NCBI GenBank assembly: GCA_013368315.1
Contig: JAACJM010000060.1
Location: 62,001 to 126,000, forward strand
Length of the DNA: 64,000 nucleotides
Origin: Tetrapyrgos nigripes
Lineage: Eukaryota; Basidiomycota; Agaricomycetes; Agaricales; Campanellaceae
Reading direction: 5' to 3'
The translations under genes were made by a program, and so were the position numbers. Shown piece after piece: positions 45,147 through 54,817 of this stretch (position 1 is the stretch's first letter; every line of letters begins with the position of its first letter). The notes under the pieces are model-generated. The model did no database searches, was not told the origin of the DNA, and saw only the letters and a program-made list of their open reading frames with translations.

Positions 45147-47555
45147 TACATCGGTGAAATCGACGCTATGTTCCACCGTCGTTGCAACCCTGGAACCACC
45201 CAGAACGTCGGGAACCATTCCAGTAATATGTATCAGTGGTGGAACAGCGGCAGAACTGACCACTATCGATGCAACACCGTTGGAACTATGTTCCAAGCAC
45301 CGGAACGGTTCCCACTGTTACATCGACCGGAACAGTTCTGGCCGTTCCATCCTATTCCAACAGCACTGGAACGAGGATGCATCAGCGTTAAAGTAGTGGT
45401 ACAATATAGAGGGATACCTGTCAACCTACACCAGAATATGATTAGCAGTCCATCGCGATCAATGCTGTCAAGCGACTAGTTGTAGAATCATCTAATCATA
45501 TTCATTGTCTACACTATTACAGTAGCATACAGTATCTATAACTACTGAAAAAGCGACCAACCCTACCACGAGGAGCAAACTGTCCTCACCACAACAGAAC
45601 CGTAGTGAGAAAGCGAAGGAGGATTGAGAGCTGAAGGAGGAGACGGAGGAGACGGAGAAGACGGAGAAGCCATATCCCCATACTTATTCATGGTTGATAA
45701 CTGGATAGGTACACGCAGTTAGTACAAGACTGGCAGTGACATGAGACGTTCGACGCACCAACAGAGTTTCTCCTCTACGCAAGGAAGACCAGACCCATAC
45801 ACTACCATCATCGAGGACATCAACTCATCGGACTCACGCAGCCCGTTGTATGTGGCATATAAAGTCCTTTAGGAATCACACGCAAGTTGAGTAACGACTA
45901 ATGACAATAGACTAAGAGACTTACAAATGATAATGCTGACCATGGGTCTTTGTCTGGTGGATGATACGACAATTTTTGGTAGGAAAGAAACCTAAAAACA
46001 CTTACTTGGTGTCTTTGGACTATCCTCGGCATCCTCGTCATTGCTGGAAACAAACTGGGTCAAAAGGGGTAAAACCGGTGAAGCAAACGAGAGAAACTCA
46101 CCATAAGCCTACCATGCGATCGGAATGAAGGGTGGGCACTGGGCGAGTTGTTGAGTATGCAGAAACATGAGGTTGGAGAACCAGGTCTGGAGTAATGAGG
46201 TGATGAGATGGTGGTACGAGTTCAAGAAGGAAAACGACGCGTCACCCAGTTTTGGGCGCAGTTCTTAGCGGAGTTTAAATTGAAACTACGTCATGCAGAC
46301 GTCCAAAAAGGCCAGGACCAAAGCTCCATGGTTCAGAAGGCCAAGCACCAACCATACCCTTCATCGTCATTGACACCACTTCAACTTCCAGCTCGTGTAC
46401 TACCCAATTCCACAAAAAAAAAACCCTGGAGCAAATTCCTTGTGCACACTGTAAGCACGCCGTTAACCAAGAGAGTTGAGGTATTGGATCCGTTATGCAC
46501 ATTTCTACGCATACAATCTCGTCAAAACACCAGATAACCCAGGACCTGATGGAAAAGGACAGTTTCGAGACGGAGGAAGAGGGTGTTTGTTGGTGCATTA
46601 GTATACCTGAGGAACCTGTATACGCATCAGCTTCTTACAGCTCCCTCCCTCCTTTGCCAACATCTGCTCATCCGGCCAGCCATCTCGTTACAAATCCTAG
46701 GATTATGTGTGTTATCTTGCCCTTTTTCTTTTCCACAAGTTGCTGATTCACCTAAAGCAGCTGCAGACCAAGGCTCCTCACTATTCTGGTCACCCTTATC
46801 AACAAAATTACCATGAGTTCCCGTCGCAATCCCAGGCCACGCATATATCTACCTCACTACAAGACAGTGTACACCAGTTCATCTGACTCATCACTCTTCA
46901 TCAGTCCACCACCCAGTCTTGTTCTCGTGGTATGCCCACTTGGAATTCCTCTTACCAACACTCCTGTGCTTCCTGGTCATTCGCCGTCATCTCCGTTACT
47001 GGAGCCTCCACATCATTCAGGTTATTCCCTACCTCCATCAAATCAGGTTAATGGACATGGACTAATGGAGGCAGATATCACTTGGACCTTTTTCGTCTGC
47101 TCCTTCCGCTTTTGTTTAGTTATGTTCTTTGCCATTTCGCCCTTTCGACATCTATTACTTGTCTGTATTACTATTAATACGATATGTATGAGTACATAGT
47201 CTCAATATTTAAGTATGTAATTTGTCTACGACATCATGCATTAATAGCCTAGGTAATGCTATTGATAATATGAGGCCTTGACTGATCCATAGCCGCTGTT
47301 GCCCCGATCTCGCTTTGTTCTAGCTTTGTTCTACTCTACTTGCATCTGCGAGAATAGTTCTAATTTATTCTAGCAGTGTTCTATCAACAAGAACTGTTCT
47401 GAGTGGTTCCAACGGCGTTCTCTGTGCCAGAACGGTTCCATTTGTTGCAACAGTGACGCAAACGAGTTCTAACGACGGTGTATCATACCAGAACAGTTCC
47501 TGTGGATGGAACGTCTGGAACGCTGTTAGAACATCGCGTCATTTTCACTGATGTA
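45147..47555. mobile_element. TIR element of 2409 bp with GTTC/GAAC-rich sub-terminal repeats
   Basis: The ends TACATCGGTGAAA and TTTTCACTGATGTA are inverted and the similarity continues inwards (gacgctatgttcc against ggaacatcgcgtc type words). Dense gttcc/ggaac words fill both ends (45170-45380 and 47380-47530), as in hAT or related elements. No transposase recognised; frames at 46208-46537 and 46813-47199 match nothing I know. An exact target duplication was not found. Confidence 0.65.
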
Positions 47556-47984
47556 GTAAAAGTATGTGTCATCATATTCTTCTGAGGGAACTTTGCTGAA
47601 ATATTTGAAAGAAAAAACAAGAGAGAAAAAAGAGATGAAGGAGGCAGAGAGTCCAAAATTAGATTAATGATGTCATAGTTCAACGGGATGATACAGACCT
47701 TGTTGAACTGTTAGATAAGCTAGAGGACCACAAGACAATTGATTTAATGCAGCAAAGTAAATACAAGTACAAGACTTGGAGGCTACAGAGATTACAGAGA
47801 TTAGTTCTAAACTGAGGAGTCTGAGTCCTGACTCAACGCCAGAGCCAAAGAGGGTAGTTTCAAACAAAGCCAAACCACCGCTGAATGGGCCTGTAGATGC
47901 AGAGGTGCCAAACAAAGCCAAACCACTGCTTAAATGGCAAAAAAGGTCCAATAAAGTACGAACCTCATTACATTTGGATTTGTA

Positions 47985-48495
47985 ACTCCCTTTTTCTGAA
48001 GACGATGTCATTTTCATCCTGGAATCACTTCCTTCAGTCATTGATCTTGCTATCCACGATAGCAGTCAAAATTATCACCCTCTTCTCATCTCGCCAAAGC
48101 TCCTCCAACATCTTGATGTTACCAATTATCATCTTTCTAGGTTTGACAATGCCAACAATGTTTCCAAATCCACTTTGGAACTGTTACCTGAACCATTGTC
48201 GTCTGTGTCTGTGCCCCAAATTCTTCCCTTATTGCCCAAGCTCACTATGATCTCATTTACATATATCTATCCTCACCAATTGGACGAGGATGCATTTGAA
48301 GACATGACTATCTCCTGGATGTGTCCTACAGTCCCAGCTTATCTAGAAGGCACCACAACTTGGCGGGACATGGGCAACGTGGAATGTCTCCGCTTCGTGT
48401 ATATTTCAGAACAGAGACGTGGGATAAGTGACATGTTACGTGAAAAGCTTGAAAATACATTGGGCAGTGTAGGTGGAGTATTCTGGACAGCATAA
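47985..48495 (+). pseudogene. F-box-like gene copy 2, 3' part
   Basis: Continues copy 2 from aactccctttttctg, matching copy 1 at 38157. It reads through to the same C-terminus (ending VGGVFWTA) with an added Met-Cys-type insertion (SWMCPTVPAYLEG). Together with 43953-44982 it is one gene split by about 3 kb (44983-47984). That insert contains the 2409 bp TIR element plus 160 and 430 bp of other sequence, including a repeated accnnagccaaacca unit at 47860-47935. Confidence 0.75.
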
Positions 48496-49052
48496 ATGGG
48501 GAAGCTGAAGTGCTGATAAATTTGTTGCGAGTTTTTCTCTGATTTTTGGTTTGAGCACTACAATTCTGTGTTCGTGAGCACAGTGTTGCTTTTTATGTAT
48601 GTGTATGATGAATGTAGACGTGTATTGTCCAGGTTGAATCTCAGACTGTCAGTATACATTCCTCCCCTGGAGCGCAAAGGAACTTGGAGTCTGGAGGTGG
48701 ATCTCGAAACCATTTTCTTATCATGTGATAATAGTTCAAGCTCAAGGTCTGCGATAAGTCTGAGGTACGAGGGCTTATCTGAGGATAAGCCAGCAGAGTG
48801 TTGTGACTGTCAACTCGTTGATTAACAATCACGTTACTCAACGTGTCTTCTTCCTCTCTGACAGTCAACAATGCTGAAAGATCTTTGGGAAGTTTTTTTG
48901 CGTCTCCCATACTTCATAAACTCTATTTCTCTCAACTCTTCATTGTACACCTGTGCCCAAATTTGCTTTGGCACTATTGCAGATTGAATTTGTTTTGACC
49001 CGCCCATTGATCAACTTCACTTCCACTCGCTGATCACCATCCACCCACAAAC

Positions 49053-50240
49053 ATGTTCACGACTTCAGGACTGTTCACTATCCCACAGAACACATCACTC
49101 AGGCCACCCAGCTTTCCAGCAGACAAGCACAAGACGCATAAATTGGCAGAAGCATGCGCGATTGTTGCTAAGCTACCTATCAAAAAATTCTTGAAGCTGA
49201 ACAAGAAGATTGACGAGAAGAATGTGGAAAGGAGAGAGAAGAAGCTAGCAGTGGCCATAGGCGAGGTTATTCTCAGAGAGGGCGAGGTTTTGTTGGATAC
49301 AGCTTCGCTATGGTCTATTCCTGAGGAAGAATTCCTCAAGATCAAGAATAACCCAGAGATTTTTGAGTGCGTCAAGAACGATCTCCCAGGCAGATGGCAT
49401 AGTTGCATTGTGGAGGCGAGAGCAGCGGAGAAGGCAGAGAGGACAGAGAAGAGTGATGGGACAGTCAATAGTGACTGGATGGTAGCTAGAGATGTGGAGG
49501 AAGTTCCTAGGGCTCCCGATTCCTTCCTGGACATCAAGTTCCCAAAGGAATTGCTCATCAGCGCTAATTTTGACTATATTCCTTTAGGAATCTTTAAGTC
49601 AAAGCACCTTTGCATCCTGCAAGCCACCACGGCCTCTATTTCTCCCAAGACAGTGTATACTAATGAGGGGAAGTCAACGGAGAAAATCAAGATCTGGGAT
49701 ATGGCAGTCATTTTGAAGATGTTGGGTATCAAGTCCAACAATTTCAAGGGCTGCAACATGTACATGGAGTTCCATGAAGCCATGGAGAACTACATCAAGT
49801 TTGTTGTCAGTTGGGCTTCAGAGAAGGACACCAGCAAGCATACCCATTTCATCTTTCACCATTCCGGGTTCTTCAAGAACCCCGACTACTACAAATACTA
49901 CCAGTTCTGGAAGGGGACAGAGAAGAAGCTGCAAGAGGAGAGGAGGACCCAACACTTTGAGTATGATTTGGCGACATACTGGGAGAAGATGCAGGAGTGC
50001 CGTAGCAACTGGAAGCTAGTGCAGACTCTGTCCAGCCTCAATGGTAACACCTCTGGATGTGCAGGTACTAGCTCCCATCCGTATGGTGGTGCTGAGAGGT
50101 CCAACAGCTATTTGGTAGGTCCCTCTTCGACAGACAGTCGCTACCATCCCTTTCCGAAAAGCAACAAGAAGACCTTCGCTTCTTGTTGCCTCGGATGTTC
50201 AGAAGAAGGTCACAAACTCAATACACACCCTTGTGACTGA
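49053..50240 (+). CDS. Gag-like protein of the DIRS-like element, 395 aa
   Basis: One long intact frame. The N-terminal half is Lys/Glu-rich; the middle has WASEKDTSKHTHFIFHHSGF and PDYYKYYQFW. The C-terminus has a zinc-knuckle-like CLGCSEEGHKLNTHPC. A second Cys/His cluster, CKGCDKDHTCSFCGKSNHHA, follows at about 50360-50430 in another frame, so Gag has probably lost its true C-terminus to a frameshift near 50230-50300. Confidence 0.7.
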   Translation: MFTTSGLFTIPQNTSLRPPSFPADKHKTHKLAEACAIVAKLPIKKFLKLNKKIDEKNVERREKKLAVAIGEVILREGEVLLDTASLWSIPEEEFLKIKNNPEIFECVKNDLPGRWHSCIVEARAAEKAERTEKSDGTVNSDWMVARDVEEVPRAPDSFLDIKFPKELLISANFDYIPLGIFKSKHLCILQATTASISPKTVYTNEGKSTEKIKIWDMAVILKMLGIKSNNFKGCNMYMEFHEAMENYIKFVVSWASEKDTSKHTHFIFHHSGFFKNPDYYKYYQFWKGTEKKLQEERRTQHFEYDLATYWEKMQECRSNWKLVQTLSSLNGNTSGCAGTSSHPYGGAERSNSYLVGPSSTDSRYHPFPKSNKKTFASCCLGCSEEGHKLNTHPCD

Positions 50241-51835
50241 CCTACTCTCTGGGGTAGACTCGTTGGTCAAGAGCTCCAAAACCCGAAGAAATCAAAGATC
50301 ATTTGCATTCGTTGGAACCTCTTTGGTACTCAAGGTGGGAGGGATAAAAACGAAAAAGGTTGTAAAGGATGTGATAAGGACCACACCTGCTCTTTCTGTG
50401 GGAAGTCCAACCACCATGCCTTCTCTTGGTTCTGCCATAGCAGATCCAACAACTCTACCAACTGATTTTTTCCCTATTCCTGTTCCCGACATAACTGAGA
50501 ACACACCTTTGGTGGAGGGTTCGGACGACTTCTTGGCTCTTTCCTTTTCCCCAGACCCTCTCCCTTATGCTGATCTATATTCTTCTATCCATCCCCACCT
50601 TTGCCCACCTATTGCAGATCCTGACCACATTGCACTCTATAACAAAATCCTTACACCTTATAACGCCAACACATTTGAACAAGAACTTGCATCTCATTCC
50701 CTCACCAACAAATTTCCTTTCTTGGTACGCAACCTTCGTGAAGGTTTCCTGATTGGTCAGCTGCCACCTATCTCAAAGATGGTCATTATGCCTAACGACT
50801 CCACATGTAGGACTGGAGAAGGCGCTAGAGTGGTTGAGGAATACATTCAGGGCGAGTTAGATGCGGGACGCTTCTCTGGCCCTTTCACCTGGGAAGAGAC
50901 AGAAACGAGAATGCGGGGTCCTTTCATCTCCTCACCTCTCATTGTGGCATCTTCAGTTCAGGGCCTAGATCTCCTGCCCAAGTACCATTTCTGCTGCAAC
51001 CTCTCTAAAACAGTCCCCGAGCATGCCTCTATCAACTCCTTCATTGAGAAGGCAGATTTCCCTACAAAGTTTGACACGGCTGCCATTGTTGCTGATATGG
51101 TGAGTTTTACATTTCCCATTTCTTTTTCTATTTATCCTTTCATTACTTTTCATTACTTCTACCATTTTTCTTTGTTACTTCTTTCCATCTTGCGAGGGAC
51201 AGTTATGTCTCTCGCATTCTATTTCTCCTCCTCTAGTGGATGGTGACTCCGGGTCTCATCTTACTATGGTATGTTGGTTATGTACCACATATCTTTGCCT
51301 CCAGTGATGAGGTTTTTCCTCATGGGCCACCTCTGCAAATGCTGAATAATATTCACATTCCTCTACCTCTCGTGCGTTGGTGTCATACCACATACCCTGT
51401 CCTCCAGTGATGATGTTATACTCACATCAGCCTCCTCTAATGTTGATTATTTCACATTGCCTCTCCTTTCACATTGTGATGTTTCTCATTCCATGACTTA
51501 TGCCTTAGTAAATGTCTATAGATTGCCTCTGCACCTGAGGGTACTCAGGCTTGCACACTCGACATCAAAAAGTTTCACTGGACTGTTCCGGCCCTCCCTC
51601 ATCACAAACCTTACCTCATTGTCCAAGACCTCCAGGGCCGATTCTACATTGACCATTGCATTCCCTTTAGCTGTGCATCGGCTAGCAGTAATGTGGGTAT
51701 GATCGCCAATGCTGTCATTTCAATATGGGCAGAAAAGGGTGTCAGACCAGTCAAGCAATGTGAGGACGACTTCAAACCCCTTCACATACCAACTGGTACC
51801 CAGATCGTTTCACCTACAACTATGACAAGGCCTCT
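50233..51835 (+). pseudogene. Reverse transcriptase of the DIRS-like element, broken
   Basis: The N-terminal part runs 50400-51105 (SKMVIMPNDSTCRTGEGARV ... KADFPTKFDTAAIVADM). It is followed by 450 bp without homology and then by the polymerase core at 51541-51790: ACTLDIKKFHWTVPALPHHK, FYIDHCIPFSCASASSN, and the catalytic CEDD in place of the usual YEDD/WVDD. Frameshifts and a stop follow near 51835. Not functional. Confidence 0.7.
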
Positions 51836-52057
51836 ATGCTCTCTCTCATAGAACACTTGGGCATCCCTTGGCACTCTGCTGAGGATAAAGGCAATGCCGA
51901 GTTTGTTTTTGAGACAACATTTATTGGCTTCGTCTGGAACCTTCCCCTCAAGCTGGTCTCTCTACCAGTTGAAAAATGAACCAAGTACATCTTCCGTGTT
52001 TGTTGTTTCCTGGACGCTTTCAAAGAGAAGCTTTGTGAGCTGAAGCCAGTAGAGAAG

Positions 52058-52663
52058 GTGCATGGTACACTATGCCATTGTGCTTTTGTCTATATTGAAG
52101 GTTGTTCTTGCCTCCCCTCCCTCTCCAACTTTGCTGCTACCTTCAAGAGTGACTACTTCATCAGACATATCCCCCCTATCCGTCTTATTAAAGATTTGGA
52201 ATGGTGGCTCGAAGTACTTTCACAACCCTCTTTCTCTAGACAACTGCTGCCAAAGATGACTCCAAAGGATCTATGTCTTTATGTGGATGCCTCTATGTCT
52301 TGGGGTATTAGCATAGTCATCAACAAGCAGTGGGCAGCCTTCCATCTAAGTGGGGACTGGAAAGCCAGATGCCCAGGACATGACATTTGCTACCTAGAGA
52401 CAGTGGCAGTAGAACTTCTCGTCTATTTTCTTGAACATTTTGGCTTCCAAGAAGTCAACCTCTTGATCCACTCAGATAACCAGGGTACTATTGGGGCACT
52501 CAGTAAAGGGCATAGCCCCAACCCTTGGATTAATTACTCTGTTTGTCACATCTATGAAGTCCTCAATCCCCTTCATATTACCCCTACCTTGCAGTACGTC
52601 GCCTCTGCTGATAATCTGGCTGACCCAATTTCGTGTGGAATTTGGGACAATGTATCTTTTTGA
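52058..52663 (+). CDS. RNase H domain of the DIRS-like element (fragment)
   Basis: A 201-codon frame with RNase H motifs: DLCLYVDASMSWGISIVI (first Asp), ETVAVELLVYF (Glu) and IHSDNQGTIGALSKG (Asp). It ends ADNLADPISCG, a usual end of the RNase H/bridge region before the recombinase. It would be part of the pol reading frame and not a separate gene. Confidence 0.7.
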   Translation: MHGTLCHCAFVYIEGCSCLPSLSNFAATFKSDYFIRHIPPIRLIKDLEWWLEVLSQPSFSRQLLPKMTPKDLCLYVDASMSWGISIVINKQWAAFHLSGDWKARCPGHDICYLETVAVELLVYFLEHFGFQEVNLLIHSDNQGTIGALSKGHSPNPWINYSVCHIYEVLNPLHITPTLQYVASADNLADPISCGIWDNVSF

Positions 52664-53209
52664 GACAAGCTCCTGCTGTCCTTTGACATGCCTGAGGAGT
52701 TGAAGTCTATACTTTATTATGCATAGCAATTCTTCATGCATTGGGTCAGCACCAAATTGCACCATCCTGAGGGATGAGGAACTGTGCACTGCATTTCCTC
52801 GAAACCCTTTTCCTCTTCTTGGTCTCCATTTTAATAGAATGGATAATACTTCGGTAGTGGCCTCATCTTCTACCCAACATACTGTGTATGTCTCATTTAC
52901 CTATTCCTTTTCACATCTGACAGTTTTATTAGATCCTCATCTAATAAGATATCCAATTCTTTAACCTATCCTTTGCCACCTCCTGCAAAAATCCGTAGAC
53001 TGGAGGTCTCCCTAGATACCTCAAATGCAATGCCCAAGTTTCCCTGTGACCCATTCTTATGACTCCGTCCCCCTGTCCCATCTAAACCAGTCACCGCTGC
53101 CTCACCTCAGATTGTACCAACTTCCCAGACTTCGAGTATAGCTCCTACTGCATCTACACAGGTCTCATCAACCTCCGAAGTTTTTGAACATTCATCCATT
53201 AATCATATC

Positions 53210-53932
53210 ATGCGTCCTCCTGTTGATCCTTCCCATCTTGCTCAACGACGTCCTCGTACAGAAAATCAAATTGCCCCATCTGACCTATGCCCTACCATCC
53301 TAGCAAAGCACCGGATAGTAGACTGGGAAACACCCTGGTCTCTATGCCAAAAGGCAACCTCACAGGAGTTGAAAGACAAGTTGATTTCAAAGTCAATAGT
53401 TGAGGATACTAAGGAGACTTACGGTGCAGGTCTAGCCTGTTTCATTCAATTCTGTGATAAACATGGTGTGGACGAAGAATTGCAGATGCTGGCAGATCCG
53501 ACTTTGGTCACAGCTTTTCTAGGAGAGCATATGGGTTCTGTATCAGGGTCTACAGCCTCTAATTGGTTGTCGGGTTTGAAAGCCCGGCATGACACCAAAG
53601 GAGCCCCATGGTGTGGCAATGAACGTTGGATCCAGTTGGGTCGTAGAGCAATGCACAAGGAAGGTGCCCATCAGAAACGTGATCCTCATTCCCCAATCAC
53701 CATCAGACACCGGATAGTGTTGCGGAAAGCTCTTGATTTTAGCATCCCTTTCCACGTCGCCATATGGGCTGTCACTGTCATCACATTCTGGGCTTGCCGA
53801 CATCTTGGTGAAACCACTGTCCCTTCAATACCTCGCCTCACTCTGTTTGGGGTTCCAGTCACTTCATCATCTCAGCACCTGTCAGTTGGAGCTTTGCTTG
53901 GTTTGGGTGTTCCAGGTATTGAGACTCCTTAG
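53210..53932 (+). pseudogene. Tyrosine recombinase of the DIRS-like element, truncated
   Basis: The core-binding half is intact (KETYGAGLACFIQFCDKHG, VTAFLGEHMGSVSGSTASNW). The catalytic half starts with the first Arg in ACRHLGETTVPS. After LTLFGVPVTSS the frame runs into unrelated sequence, so the HxxR and the catalytic Tyr are missing. The element cannot integrate by itself. Confidence 0.7.
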
Positions 53933-54817
53933 TCTTCTGGACCCTAGAAGCTCAGGTCTTGGCCTTGAGAACTTTTGGCTTTCTTTAGCCGCAGGTTTCC
54001 ATTCCGAATTGGGACGCATTTCTCGATGCATTGTTTTGGCCATCATGTGACCCGCTGGCTGTGCCAATCCTCTCAGACAAAACTCAACGACTAGCATAAC
54101 GCATAGTCGTTGTTTTATTTTTCCCTCATTTCTCTTGTACGTACTCAGCTATATCTGAGTATATTACCTTCCCTTCTTATAAGACTTTTACATAGCGGCT
54201 AGCTAGCTTATACCGTAGATCTACCCACCAGTACGCGAGCTGTCTTACCATTTGGCTGGTATTTGGGTAATCTACATCGAGAAAATCTCTGAAAATGTAT
54301 TCTAAAAGTACAAATCCATTAAGGTAAAGATACAGTGAGGAAATAGATATGAAGTGAGTCTTGTCCTCTAAACCCTGTTCCATCAATTACAAGCCTGTGC
54401 GAAGGTCCCACCGTGGAACAGCCAGAGTCCCACGCTACGTGCCAATGCTGCACGCCACCTGTGGTCAGACAGTCAGACAGTCGTCTGTCTCAGCATAGAG
54501 AAATAGGCACAGAATTGTGATGGTTTTCATTATAGGAGCGAGGGCTTAGAGGTGACTCCTCGTACTCACGAATGCACCTGGGACTGTCAAAACCCAGATC
54601 CTCCGCATAGCCTGGTACTTGCGTGCCCGCTATCCAAGCCGCTATGGACTGGTTGTCCATATAACCATCAGCGCAGTTGTATGCAGGCGCACTTTTTGCT
54701 CCTCGCAGCAGTGTTAGAGGACAAGGCTCAGAGTTGGACGAAGCATCTTCTAGCTCGTAACCCAGCAATTCCGGTGCTAGCTTTATCAACCAGTCCGGAA
54801 TCAGATCCATCAACCCC

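Larger units (their letters stand above)
48831..54140 (+). mobile_element. DIRS-like retroelement (Gag, RT, RNase H, tyrosine recombinase), inactive; borders approximate
   Basis: The gene order gag - reverse transcriptase - RNase H - tyrosine recombinase on plus is diagnostic of the DIRS group, which integrates with a recombinase and makes no target duplication. The RT is broken by stops and a low-complexity stretch (51247-51520). The recombinase stops after its first catalytic Arg. Borders are set by the end of the duplicated block on the left (about 48830) and the start of the next block on the right (about 54170). A small inverted pair, acgactagcat and its like, lies near 54088-54110. Confidence 0.75.

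Noticed and set aside
45600..45680. Coding sequence from gga gac gga gaa repeats
   Set aside because: Simple repeat (ggagacgga) with no open context.
46208..47199. Genes inside the 2409 bp element
   Set aside because: Short frames with low-complexity content and no recognisable domain; not enough to call.
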